Origin: a virus
Strand: one strand, 5' to 3'
Virus record (IMG/VR): IMGVR_UViG_3300025301_000010
Span: 1 to 63,010 of that record
DNA: 63,010 bases
Shown in pieces: positions 25,063 through 33,269 of this stretch (the first letter of the stretch is position 1; every line of letters starts with the position of its first letter). The translations under genes and the position numbers were made by a program. A model generated the notes under the pieces. The model saw only the letters and a program-made list of their open reading frames with translations, searched no databases and was not told where the DNA came from.

Positions 25063-27224
25063 CGCCGGAGCGGTTTTTGGGGCTTGTGCGAGACCACGTC
25101 CCAGGGCTGACCGCGACAAAAAAAGAGGGTGAATATCTTGGCACGGTGCCGTGGCGGCCGGACACGCATCCTTCCTTAGCCGTAAATGTTACTAAAATGT
25201 GTTGGGTTGATCGCGGCACGCAAGACGCCGGTGGCTGGCTCAAATTTTGCGAGCGCGTCGGCGTGTCCGCTGATGATCTGCGCCGCGATGATAACTCGCA
25301 ACCGCAACCGCAACCGCAACCGCAACCGCGCACCGCGAGGGATGATCTCGACAAACTCCTTACCGACCGTAAAAAGCAGGGAGAGGCGGGGCTTCTTCCA
25401 AAGCCGCAACCGCGGCGGAATGGGAACCTGCCAGGGGCGACGATCGTCGAGACCTACGACTACACCGACGCGGCGGGGGCGCTGGTGCATCAGGTCGTGC
25501 GCCTGGAGCCCAAAACGTTCAGGCAGCGGCAATCCGATGGGAACGGGGGTTGGCTGTGGCATGCGCGCGGAGTCGAAACAGTCCCCTATCGACTGCCCGA
25601 GCTGTTAGACGCGGACAGGGTCTACATATGCGAGGGCGAGAAAGATTGCGACCTATTGCACGATCTCGGGTTCGCTGCCACTACGAACCCGATGGGCGCG
25701 GGCAAATGGCCGGAGCATTTCGCGCCGCATTTCCTGGACAAAGAAGTGGTATGTTTGCCAGATAACGACAGCCCAGGGCGTGCCCATATGCAGCAGGTCG
25801 CGGCCGCGCTCGAGCCGGTCGCACGTCGCGTGGTAGTGTGTACGCTACCGGGGCTTGCAGAGAAAGGGGACGTCGCTGACTTTTTGACCTCATACGGCGA
25901 AGAGGAGTTGCGCGAACATGTTGCGCTCGTGCTCGCGTATACGCCCACGGTAACGGTTGAAGCCGCGCCCCCGACGGGGCCGCCGGACTTGCTATGTCCT
26001 GACACAGTATGGTCTGGGCCATACTATAGCGCTGTAGCCGATACGCTCGGTGTCCGGTCGTGGGGGGTCTGGCTAGGGGCAACCGTTGCGGCTAGCGCCT
26101 GGCTCGGTCGCGCGGTGCGCACGCTATACCACGGGCCGCTACATTGTAACGTGTTTGGCCTGCTGGTGAGTGGGACCGGCGCAGGCAAATCTATTTGCAC
26201 AGAGACAGCGCGGGCGTTGCTCCCCCCAACGGTTCGGGCCGGAGACTCCCCACAGTCAGGCCAAGCGCTCGGCAACCTCATCGCGGACGTGGAGCGTGAC
26301 GGCGGCGAGATTATCGTAACACCGCAACCGGCGACGATGATCTGTGAAGAGTGGTCTAAACTAGCCCGACTCGGGAAAATGTCATACTCACACCTGTTAG
26401 AGGACATTAATAAACTGTATGACTTCCCCGTCGACCTAGAGCTAAACCGCTCCGATCGGGATAAGAAAGGTGGGCGTATCGTGTATCCGAACCCGGAGCT
26501 GACGATCTGCGCGACGACAACGACAGGACTGTTCCGCGAGGAGACAGACCGGCGGTTCATTCAGGGCGGGTTTATCAATCGTTTTTTGATTTTGCCGGGA
26601 GAGCAGCGGCGGTGGGCCTTCCACGATACGGGCCGGGCGTCGATGGACTATGCAAGGCTACCACCGATCCAACAGGCACTCGGGCCGCCGCCGGTCTGGC
26701 AGAGCCGAACGTCGATCTGGGCACACTATACACCCGACGCGGCCGAACGGCTGGTGGAATGGGGCAAGCGCTTCGAGGCCGAGATAATGAACGCCGTAGA
26801 CCAGCCGCCGGAGCTGGACGCATACAAACGCCTGCACGTCTATGCGCATAAGCTGTCGATGCTGTACGCGGCGCTCGACAAGCGGGATACGATAACCGTC
26901 GCCGACGTAGAATGCGCCGTGAGCGTGGTAGATACCTCCTGGCTGTGGTTGGATTTTTTGCTCGAAGATGTGGGCGTCCCAGAGCCGCCGTGGGTCGTAT
27001 ACGAAATGGAGCTCGCGGCAAAAGTGCGCCACAAGGTGGTGTCGCGTCCCGGCGAGTACACCCGGCGCGAGCTAAAAAAGCGCATACGGGGCGACAGCAA
27101 AAAGATCGGCCAAATTATAGAAACGCTCATCGAGGAGCACGACCTCATAGAAGACGTCAACCCTGCGCGCGGACATGCACTGCGCTTATACCCCCCGAGC
27201 GAGGGGTCAGCTGACAGGAGCTAG
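25059..27224 (+). CDS. Primase-helicase-like protein (Toprim + DUF3987)
   Basis: 721 residues from GTG 25059, overlapping the nuclease stop (GTGA). The N-terminus (residues 1-70) looks like a degenerate CHC2 primase finger without the cysteines. A QP repeat (81-90) is a linker. Toprim follows: the glutamate in CEGEKD near 192 and the D-x-D type motif in CLPDNDSPGR near 235. Then a RecA-like DUF3987 ATPase with Walker A SGTGAGKS at 371-378. Likely primes and unwinds DNA for module A. The second replication set from 28536 on uses DnaB instead. Confidence 0.85.
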   Translation: MTPERFLGLVRDHVPGLTATKKEGEYLGTVPWRPDTHPSLAVNVTKMCWVDRGTQDAGGWLKFCERVGVSADDLRRDDNSQPQPQPQPQPRTARDDLDKLLTDRKKQGEAGLLPKPQPRRNGNLPGATIVETYDYTDAAGALVHQVVRLEPKTFRQRQSDGNGGWLWHARGVETVPYRLPELLDADRVYICEGEKDCDLLHDLGFAATTNPMGAGKWPEHFAPHFLDKEVVCLPDNDSPGRAHMQQVAAALEPVARRVVVCTLPGLAEKGDVADFLTSYGEEELREHVALVLAYTPTVTVEAAPPTGPPDLLCPDTVWSGPYYSAVADTLGVRSWGVWLGATVAASAWLGRAVRTLYHGPLHCNVFGLLVSGTGAGKSICTETARALLPPTVRAGDSPQSGQALGNLIADVERDGGEIIVTPQPATMICEEWSKLARLGKMSYSHLLEDINKLYDFPVDLELNRSDRDKKGGRIVYPNPELTICATTTTGLFREETDRRFIQGGFINRFLILPGEQRRWAFHDTGRASMDYARLPPIQQALGPPPVWQSRTSIWAHYTPDAAERLVEWGKRFEAEIMNAVDQPPELDAYKRLHVYAHKLSMLYAALDKRDTITVADVECAVSVVDTSWLWLDFLLEDVGVPEPPWVVYEMELAAKVRHKVVSRPGEYTRRELKKRIRGDSKKIGQIIETLIEEHDLIEDVNPARGHALRLYPPSEGSADRS
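25299..25328 (+). repeat. Five tandem copies of CAACCG
   Basis: A 30-base hexanucleotide run encoding the Gln-Pro linker between the N-terminal part and the Toprim domain. Such repeats change length readily in frame. A related AACCGC piece recurs near 25408. Confidence 0.9.
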
Positions 27225-27236
27225 AGGGCAGCTCGG

Positions 27237-28298
27237 GTGAGAGAACTGTCCCTATTTTCAGGCGTAGGAGGCGGCCTCTTAGGGACGGGAACGTTAGGGT
27301 GGAGGTGTATTGGATATGTCGAAAACAACACGTATTGCCAGCGCATCCTCGGACAGCGGATCGCCGACGGCATCCTCGACGCCGCTCCGATCTTTGGCGA
27401 TATCCGAACATTCAATAGTGACGGGTACGCCGCGAGCTATACGGGCCTGGTTGATGTCGTCAGTGCAGGTTTCCCCTGCCAACCCTTCTCCACCGCAGGG
27501 CAGCGCAAAGGGGCAACCGACGAACGTAACATGTGGCCGTCCACCAGGGATACCATTCGTCTCGTTCGACCCCGCTACGCATTCTTGGAAAACGTCCCTG
27601 GACTTATTTCCAGCGGATATTTTGACACGATCCTCCGTGACCTGGCCGAAATCCGGTATGATGCACGATGGACAGTGCTGGGAGCGCACCATGTTGGTGC
27701 CCCGCATAAGCGGAACCGGCTCTGGATACTCGCTACCGACGCCGAGTGCGGTGAGCTACGGCACCAATCAGGGCGGGGGCATGGGGCGGACAGGGCCGCT
27801 GCGTCTCTGGACACGATGGCCCGTCAGAACATGTGGCCGACGCCAAGCGGTCACCGCCGGGGGGGCGGAAGCCACTCCACCCAGCCGTCTTCGGCCCAGC
27901 GGTCACAAGCGGCAGATCACCCTGCAGGATGCGGTGCGGTGGCCGAGCCCCAAGGCCAGCGACTCCAAGGGGACGGGACCAGTTGGCAGCAAGAGCCAAA
28001 TACACGACAACCGAAAAAAGAATCTGAGAGGCATAACGGCTCTATGGGCGACACCGAACACGGGCGATGCGACCAGGGGCTCGCCGGAGACAGCCGACGA
28101 CAAGAGAGCGAGAGGGGCGCATACCGGGGAAAGCCTAATAGACCAAACTGGTGGGCAACTGAACCCGCCGTGGGTCGAGTGGCTCATGGGGTGGCCGCTC
28201 GGGTGGACCGACTTAAAGCCCTTGGGAATGGACAAGTACCGGCAGTGGCAGCAGCAGCATGGCGTATATTAACCGACATGGAGGACGTAAAGAAATGA
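27237..28298 (+). CDS. C5 cytosine DNA methyltransferase
   Basis: 353 residues, transferring a methyl group to cytosine C5, probably to protect phage DNA from restriction. Motif I is LFSGVGGG (6-13), motif IV PCQPFS (80-85, nucleophile Cys81), motif VI FLENVPG (116-122), motif VIII VGAPHKRNRLW (about 153-163), and motif IX/X VDRLKALGNGQVPAVAAAAW near the end. GTG 27237 is used; agaggg overlapping the upstream stop codon is its likely ribosome site. The region between VIII and X is low in recognisable target-domain features, and nearly the whole gene also encodes another protein in the +1 frame. Its stop overlaps the next start as ATGA. Confidence 0.9.
   Translation: MRELSLFSGVGGGLLGTGTLGWRCIGYVENNTYCQRILGQRIADGILDAAPIFGDIRTFNSDGYAASYTGLVDVVSAGFPCQPFSTAGQRKGATDERNMWPSTRDTIRLVRPRYAFLENVPGLISSGYFDTILRDLAEIRYDARWTVLGAHHVGAPHKRNRLWILATDAECGELRHQSGRGHGADRAAASLDTMARQNMWPTPSGHRRGGGSHSTQPSSAQRSQAADHPAGCGAVAEPQGQRLQGDGTSWQQEPNTRQPKKESERHNGSMGDTEHGRCDQGLAGDSRRQESERGAYRGKPNRPNWWATEPAVGRVAHGVAARVDRLKALGNGQVPAVAAAAWRILTDMEDVKK
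27316..28272 (+). CDS. Nested +1-frame gene inside the methyltransferase gene
   Basis: 318 residues fully inside the methyltransferase gene, offset by +1. It has its own ggagg at 27301-27305, 10 bases before ATG 27316. It is not random: FDPATHSWKTS, VTWPKSGMMHDGQCWE, LVPRISGTGSGYSLPTPSA, RWPSPKASDSKG and LNPPWVEWLMGWPLGWTDLK follow a pattern I know from a separate phage protein family usually annotated as DNA methylase-like or hypothetical, found beside cytosine methyltransferases. Biochemical role unknown. A partner, specificity or regulatory subunit is speculation. Confidence 0.68.
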   Translation: MSKTTRIASASSDSGSPTASSTPLRSLAISEHSIVTGTPRAIRAWLMSSVQVSPANPSPPQGSAKGQPTNVTCGRPPGIPFVSFDPATHSWKTSLDLFPADILTRSSVTWPKSGMMHDGQCWERTMLVPRISGTGSGYSLPTPSAVSYGTNQGGGMGRTGPLRLWTRWPVRTCGRRQAVTAGGAEATPPSRLRPSGHKRQITLQDAVRWPSPKASDSKGTGPVGSKSQIHDNRKKNLRGITALWATPNTGDATRGSPETADDKRARGAHTGESLIDQTGGQLNPPWVEWLMGWPLGWTDLKPLGMDKYRQWQQQHGVY

Positions 28299-28573
28299 CC
28301 ACTCGTTTACATCTCGCAACAGCCGTCTTATGCGGCAATTCGATCTGTCAAAATCCTGCAGACGTTTGCCAGGAAATCTACGACATTAACGATCCGTGTT
28401 GTCCTGGATGTGGGAGCTACACGTCCCACCCGATATCGATGTGGATTCCGGCATCCAGTCCCCCACGGCAATTGATGGAGGACCGCCGCGAACACGCAAT
28501 CCCGTTACTGGACGTCATCACCGAAGGGAGTACCGATGGAACAGAAAGAGACCTGGTTAGCACAACGCCGTAA
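28295..28573 (+). CDS. Small cysteine-rich protein
   Basis: 92 residues. ATG 28295 overlaps the methyltransferase stop (ATGA) with ggagg about 10 bases upstream. AVLCGNSICQNPADVCQEIY and DPCCPGCGSYTSHP suggest a zinc ribbon. The rest is hydrophilic. Unknown function. It overlaps the exonuclease gene by about 38 bases, so one operon is likely. Confidence 0.5.
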   Translation: MTTRLHLATAVLCGNSICQNPADVCQEIYDINDPCCPGCGSYTSHPISMWIPASSPPRQLMEDRREHAIPLLDVITEGSTDGTERDLVSTTP

Positions 28574-29492
28574 GTGCATTACCGCAACCGATGTGGCAAA
28601 AATCTTAGGGCTGGCCCCGTGGGGATCACCCCACTCTGTTTGGCGCGATAAATTGGGCCGAGAGGAAGATGGTCCGCCCAGCCCAGCTATGCGTCTCGGC
28701 GTGGAAATGGAGCCGCGCATCGTGGACGATTACGTCAGCAGACATGACGGTGTCGAGTTGATCGATCCTGGCCGATACCAGCTGGTGACCCATCCCCAGC
28801 ACCCCTGGATCGCTTGTACCCCTGACCGTGTCTATGCCGATCGCTCCTGCGGTCTGGAGTGCAAATACGTCCTTGGCAGTCAACGCTACTGGTCCGAAGA
28901 GAAACCTGCCAACCACGCTTTTCTGCAGGCACACTGGTGTATGATTGCGATGCAAATCCCACGATGGGATATCGCCGCCTGGGTGGGCAACCGCTACTAT
29001 GAATATAACCTCGTCGCCAACGCAGAACTCCACAAAACCTTGGTTGACCAGTGTCAAGCCTATCTGGACCGCTACATCCTTGGCGATGAAGAGCCCGATC
29101 TTGACGGATCGCCGCAAACATCCGCCTATCTCTCAAACCTATTCGAGGACATCACGGAGGAAATGTTGGTCCCCCCCGAGGCGGTCACCGTCGATGCCCG
29201 TCGCTACCGCGATATCCTTGCGGAGGAACGAGATCTGAAAACCGAAAAAGAGCATCTCAAACAAGGATTTGCCAAAAAGATAGGGGACGCCACAGGATTT
29301 GAAAGTGAGGAATTCGTCCTGACGTATCGACGGACAAAGCCGTCTCAGAAGATCGACATACGCACATTTGTTGCCTCAGTAGAGGATGTCTTAGGGCAGG
29401 ACAAAACTGCAGATCTTGTCCAACGCCACACCACAGAAACCCCAGGAACACGTCGTATTGCACTCAAATTCAGGGAGGATATCAATGGCTAG
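28536..29492 (+). CDS. YqaJ-type viral recombinase exonuclease
   Basis: 318 residues, lambda-exonuclease fold. Ribosome site gaaggga precedes ATG 28536. The PD-(D/E)XK core is visible: GVEMEP (55-60), CTPDRVY with the aspartate near 97, and GLECKY with Glu108 and Lys110, then a glutamine in LQAHWCM. The N-terminal WLAQRRKCITATDVAKILG is the YqaJ signature. It resects ends 5' to 3' and works with the RecT annealase just downstream, an SSAP pair for recombination-dependent replication. Confidence 0.93.
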   Translation: MEQKETWLAQRRKCITATDVAKILGLAPWGSPHSVWRDKLGREEDGPPSPAMRLGVEMEPRIVDDYVSRHDGVELIDPGRYQLVTHPQHPWIACTPDRVYADRSCGLECKYVLGSQRYWSEEKPANHAFLQAHWCMIAMQIPRWDIAAWVGNRYYEYNLVANAELHKTLVDQCQAYLDRYILGDEEPDLDGSPQTSAYLSNLFEDITEEMLVPPEAVTVDARRYRDILAEERDLKTEKEHLKQGFAKKIGDATGFESEEFVLTYRRTKPSQKIDIRTFVASVEDVLGQDKTADLVQRHTTETPGTRRIALKFREDING

Positions 29493-30210
29493 TCTCAGCG
29501 AATTTTTACACGGCTTAGTTCCGACACTCGTGGAATCCATGGAGGACGGGAGCGAACAACAAGCTAAACGCCTCTGTCAGCAATTACTGGGCGCAGCCCG
29601 GAATAACCCCCGCATCGCGCAATGCGATGGGCGGTCTGTTGGGCAGGTCGCTGTCCAGCTTGCCACACTCGGGTTTGAACTGCGGGACGGAGAAGTCTAT
29701 TTGGTGCCGCGAGGAAAAACCCTCACCCTTGAGGTCGGCTACAAGGGCATGATTGGTGCCTTATACCGTGGAGCGGTCATCGAGTCGATTAACGCTGGCG
29801 TACGGCGGGAGGGAGACGAGTGGGACTGTGATCGCGGATCACAGGCATTCATTCGGCACAAACCTGCAATGGGCCCAGAGCGCGGCGAGATCACCGACTA
29901 TTACGCCCTCGCGATCTTGGAGGGCAGTGGGCGGACACTCTGGGAGTCGATGACCGTCGAGGAAATCGAGGAGATCCGAAATTTAGCGCCCGGCGGGAAG
30001 AGCACCGCTTGGCGGAACCATTTTGACGAGATGGCAAAAAAGACCGTCTTAAAACGACTAATGAAGGTCTTACCCCGGAAAAAAGGGAACGCACTCTTAG
30101 CAACTGTGGAAGAACATGATAACATGGCATATCGGGAACATTCCGGCGACCAGGCCGATGACATTATCAACCACATAGCAGAGGAGGGATCAAATGGCGA
30201 CCGAAATTGA
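29485..30210 (+). CDS. recT: RecT family single-strand annealing protein
   Basis: 241 residues. ATG 29485 (agggagg upstream) overlaps the exonuclease stop. The family motifs are clear: LLGAARNNPRIAQCD, GQVAVQLATLGFELRDGEVYLVP (about 55-77), LEVGYKGMIGALYR and the C-terminal AKKTVLKRLMKVLP. It coats single strands and anneals them to complementary DNA. Coupled with the YqaJ-type nuclease. Confidence 0.93.
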   Translation: MASLSEFLHGLVPTLVESMEDGSEQQAKRLCQQLLGAARNNPRIAQCDGRSVGQVAVQLATLGFELRDGEVYLVPRGKTLTLEVGYKGMIGALYRGAVIESINAGVRREGDEWDCDRGSQAFIRHKPAMGPERGEITDYYALAILEGSGRTLWESMTVEEIEEIRNLAPGGKSTAWRNHFDEMAKKTVLKRLMKVLPRKKGNALLATVEEHDNMAYREHSGDQADDIINHIAEEGSNGDRN

Positions 30211-30523
30211 TGTGTCCATCGATCCGGCACGGGTGCGTCCGTACAAGGGGAAAGAGGGCTCAAAACTTAAAGCATTTTGCAATGTCACCATCGGGCCGGT
30301 CACAATCAATAATTGTCGGATCGTTGATGGTATGCATGGACCATTTGTTGGCTTCCCGGAGGGGGAAGTCTACACCGATAAAAACGGCGATGAGAAGCGT
30401 CAGCGGTATATATGGATTGAGGATAAAGCCGTGATGGACGCCTGCAATGAAGAGGCGGAACGGGCATTAGAAGCTCTCGGTGATCATGGGACGGAAGCCC
30501 CATCCGATGACATCCCGTTCTGA
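30194..30523 (+). CDS. SpoVG-like DNA-binding protein with SSB-like tail
   Basis: 109 residues with gaggaggg before the ATG. The core VTIGPVTINNCRIVDGMHGPFVGFP has the SpoVG layout (beta-sheet, then a glycine-phenylalanine turn), which binds nucleic acid. The C-terminus ends acidic with DDIPF, the form of tail by which SSB proteins recruit replication partners. It lies between RecT and the initiator, so it probably acts as the single-strand or partner-recruiting protein of this module. The combination is inferred by eye. Confidence 0.7.
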   Translation: MATEIDVSIDPARVRPYKGKEGSKLKAFCNVTIGPVTINNCRIVDGMHGPFVGFPEGEVYTDKNGDEKRQRYIWIEDKAVMDACNEEAERALEALGDHGTEAPSDDIPF

Positions 30524-30729
30524 CTGTAGGGGTCACAATGATTGCATCTCACGGCACCCCGAGTACCCCTCTCGGATGCCTGGGGAGCGGACGACGGGGG
30601 TCGGTTTCATCTCCCCCGCCTCCTTGTCGTCCGCCATAACGGGACCAGAGGGCTTTACATCCTTTCGGCCCTCTGGCCCGTACAACAACCTGATAGGAAG
30701 TTCATTTTGCACTGAGGAGTACCACGAGC
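30524..30729 (+). ncRNA. Structured intergenic region with two strong hairpins
   Basis: No credible gene in these 206 bases. Hairpin 1: gcggacgac (30587-30595) pairs with gtcgtccgc (30626-30634), extended inside by ggggg (30596-30600) and ccccc (30613-30617). Hairpin 2: ccagaggg (30645-30652) pairs with ccctctgg (30669-30676), extended outside by cggg/cccg with one bulged A. Neither is followed by a T-run. It may be a structured leader of the initiator gene, a processing element or a small RNA. Expression is not shown. Confidence 0.4.
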
Positions 30730-31521
30730 ATGGCGCTACGATATAATTGGCACCGCATATCCCACGAGTTTAACCGCGATCCTGAAATCCGATCTCTCCG
30801 TGAGCAGTACCACGACTGGATGGCGCTGGTCTGGATCGAAATGCTCTCCCAGGCTGACCGGCACGAAGGTGTCATCAAAGGCACCTACGACGAGATCGCG
30901 CTACAATTGGCGTACATTTCCAACTCAAAGCGGCCCAGTACAGCAGTGAAATGTATCCGAAATGCGCTGGATTTCATGGAGGAACGTCAATGGATTACAC
31001 GACAAAGTGGGTCTGTTCTCGTAGTTAAGTACCCGGAATATCATACAAACCAAATAGCCAAAAAACAAAAACGGCGGCGACAACAAGACAAGACTATACA
31101 AGACAAGACTATACACCAAGAGAAAACCAACAAAGAAAGTGTGGTGGGCGCGGGAGAAACATCAATTGCGGCTTATCCCGAACGATTCATCCCCGTATGG
31201 GAGGCATACCCTATCGGCAAGCGGGTGCGGATGGGTGATGCCGAACGGGCGTGGAATAAGATTCAGGGGTGGAATCATACGGTGCCAATCCTATCCGGAA
31301 TCGCACGGTGGCTGGCTTCGCCTAACTGGACGGCGGATGACGGGCAGTACATCCCCCGCATCGCCGACTTCTTATTGTGTAAAATCTACCTGGATACGCC
31401 CCAACCGCCCATGACCGAACATATCGTGGACGAGATAGACGACGATCTCGATATTGAGGATGAGATGACCGACGTGGCTAAAGTGGGTGAGGTGGGTGGA
31501 GCGTGCCATGGAGACGTATAG
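30730..31521 (+). CDS. Phage replication initiator / helicase-loading protein
   Basis: 263 residues, gaggag site before the ATG. The N-terminal half has a winged-helix layout (RYNWHRISHEFNRDPEIRSLR, then DEIALQLAYISNS and QWITRQSGSVLVVKYPEY). A basic, Gln/Lys-rich linker follows, then a C-terminal DnaB-loader-like part with AWNKIQGWN and IPRIADFLL, and an acidic end. This is the lambda O / DnaT type order. Directly followed by dnaB, with 14 bases of overlap. The linker-coding DNA holds direct repeats and may be the origin. Confidence 0.72.
   Translation: MALRYNWHRISHEFNRDPEIRSLREQYHDWMALVWIEMLSQADRHEGVIKGTYDEIALQLAYISNSKRPSTAVKCIRNALDFMEERQWITRQSGSVLVVKYPEYHTNQIAKKQKRRRQQDKTIQDKTIHQEKTNKESVVGAGETSIAAYPERFIPVWEAYPIGKRVRMGDAERAWNKIQGWNHTVPILSGIARWLASPNWTADDGQYIPRIADFLLCKIYLDTPQPPMTEHIVDEIDDDLDIEDEMTDVAKVGEVGGACHGDV
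31084..31113 (+). repeat. Tandem 15-bp repeat in A-rich DNA, candidate origin
   Basis: caagacaagactata is present twice in perfect tandem at 31084-31098 and 31099-31113. It sits in an A-rich stretch (about 31050-31140) inside the initiator gene, between the DNA-binding part and the C-terminal part. In lambdoid phages the origin iterons lie in the same place in gene O. It may equally be a simple coding repeat (QDKTI). Confidence 0.4.
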
Positions 31522-32815
31522 CCACGAAGCTGCCCTCCTCTCGTGCATCCTGATGGACAACACGGTCCTGGATGCGTGCCGCACGCAAGTCGAACCCGAT
31601 GATTTCGGCTATCTACCGCATCGTAAAATATGGGAGTCGATGTGTCAGTTAGGCGACCAACGCGATGCTATCGATCTGGTGACCGTCGAGCATGGGCTCC
31701 GCACGGCACGAGAGTTAGACAGCATTGGCGGGGTCACCTATCTACTCACCGTACAGGAGGCCGTCCCGAGTGCGGCTAATTACGGGGATTACCTCAAGCT
31801 CACACTGGAAGACGCGAAGCGCAGAGCGGCAGATCGTCAGGCGCAGAAAGTGCTGGAAGTCGCAGATGGAGATCGAAAACTCGATGCGCTGGGGGCGATT
31901 GAGGACATTGTCCGAGACCGGGCGACTATCGGCCGTCCAACCTACTGGACGCTGGAACAGTCGATTCGTGAGACGTTAGAGAAAGTCGATGCGCTTGATG
32001 GCCATACCGGAGAGCTGACCGGACTCCCGTCCGGACTGATTGATCTGGATCGCATTACCTGCGGATTTCAGGATTCCGAGCTCGTTGTGATTGCTGCGCG
32101 ACCAGGGCTCGGGAAGACATCACTCGCCTTACAAATCGCGATACGGACCGCACGCGAGACGGGGAAACGGGTCGCCTTTTTCTCCTTGGAAATGGCACGG
32201 GCAGCGATTACACAACGCATCCTCTGCAGTGATGCCCGTATTGACTCGAACGTGGTTCGGGCTGGGCGCATGAATGCGGAAGAGCGTAATCGTCTAGCAG
32301 AATCCGCCCTGCGGAATTCACCGCTCCCCGTGGTCATTGAAGACCGGAGTGATCTCACCCTCGACAATATCCGCGCCATGGCGCGATCACTGACACGAGA
32401 AAAAGAGGTGTCGTTAATCGTGATCGACTACCTCCAACTGATGCGCGGTCAGCGGCGAGATGGGCGGCAACAAGAAATTGCAGAGATTTCGCGTGGTCTG
32501 AAGGGCCTCGCAAAAGAACTCGATATTCCCATTGTCGCTCTCGCGCAGTTGAACCGCCAGAGCGAATTGCGGACAGATAAACGGCCGGTATTGGCGGATC
32601 TACGTGAGTCTGGCCAGATCGAGCAGGATGCGGATCTCGTGATTTTTTTATATCGCGATGAGATGGTCAATCCTGACAGTCTGGACACTGGTATCGCAGA
32701 GTTGATCGTTGCCAAACATCGCAACGGCCCAACCGGATCAGTCAAAGTCCGATTCACTCCGGTGTGGACACGATTTGATAATCTCGCCGCCGTAGAGGAG
32801 ATGGACTATGCCTAA
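31508..32815 (+). CDS. dnaB: Replicative DNA helicase DnaB
   Basis: 435 residues. ATG 31508 has ggag 8 bases before it and overlaps the initiator gene. The N-terminal helical domain shows EAALLSCILMDNTVLDA and DFGYLPHRKIWE. The RecA-like domain has Walker A AARPGLGKTS (about 197-206) and Walker B LIVIDYLQLM near 308, followed by LAQLNRQSELR and ESGQIEQDAD. It is full length for DnaB and unwinds DNA 5' to 3' at the fork. Confidence 0.96.
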   Translation: METYSHEAALLSCILMDNTVLDACRTQVEPDDFGYLPHRKIWESMCQLGDQRDAIDLVTVEHGLRTARELDSIGGVTYLLTVQEAVPSAANYGDYLKLTLEDAKRRAADRQAQKVLEVADGDRKLDALGAIEDIVRDRATIGRPTYWTLEQSIRETLEKVDALDGHTGELTGLPSGLIDLDRITCGFQDSELVVIAARPGLGKTSLALQIAIRTARETGKRVAFFSLEMARAAITQRILCSDARIDSNVVRAGRMNAEERNRLAESALRNSPLPVVIEDRSDLTLDNIRAMARSLTREKEVSLIVIDYLQLMRGQRRDGRQQEIAEISRGLKGLAKELDIPIVALAQLNRQSELRTDKRPVLADLRESGQIEQDADLVIFLYRDEMVNPDSLDTGIAELIVAKHRNGPTGSVKVRFTPVWTRFDNLAAVEEMDYA

Positions 32816-33269
32816 TGAGGACGGTCACTTGCGTCTCAAGCCTATCACGCTGAGAGAAGCTAGTGCTTACGTTAAGGCTTATCACCGACACCATAAACCC
32901 TCTATCGGACATAAATTCTCTATTGGAGTGGTGGATGGAACTTCTTTGGAGGGTGTAATTACCGTAGGTCGTCCCGTAGCCCGTAATCTAGACAATGGCT
33001 GGACAGCAGAAGCTACCCGCTGCTGTACTAATGGACGGCGCAACGCCGCCTCTATGTTGTATGGTGCAGCGCGTCGTGCCGCTAAGGCGATGGGCTATAG
33101 ACTTATTATCACCTACACGCTGGCGTCAGAGCCAGGCACCTCGCTGAAAGCAGCGGGATGGCAATCAACGCCCCTGAAAATGAGAGGGGAATGGGATTGC
33201 CCTAGTCGCCCTCGACAGATTGGATTGTTTCCGGCTGAATCTAAGATCAGATGGGAAAGTATACTATGA
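32808..33269 (+). CDS. XF1762-like protein (GNAT-like fold)
   Basis: 153 residues, gaggag site before ATG 32808, overlapping dnaB by 8 bases. It shows LREASAYVKAYHRHHKPSIGH, then VITVGRPVARNLDNGWTAE and a C-terminal YRLIITYTLASEPGTSLKAAGW, the last with the acetyl-CoA-type glycine turn. The family is common in phage genomes and of unknown substrate. It ends overlapping the next start as ATGA. Confidence 0.8.
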   Translation: MPNEDGHLRLKPITLREASAYVKAYHRHHKPSIGHKFSIGVVDGTSLEGVITVGRPVARNLDNGWTAEATRCCTNGRRNAASMLYGAARRAAKAMGYRLIITYTLASEPGTSLKAAGWQSTPLKMRGEWDCPSRPRQIGLFPAESKIRWESIL

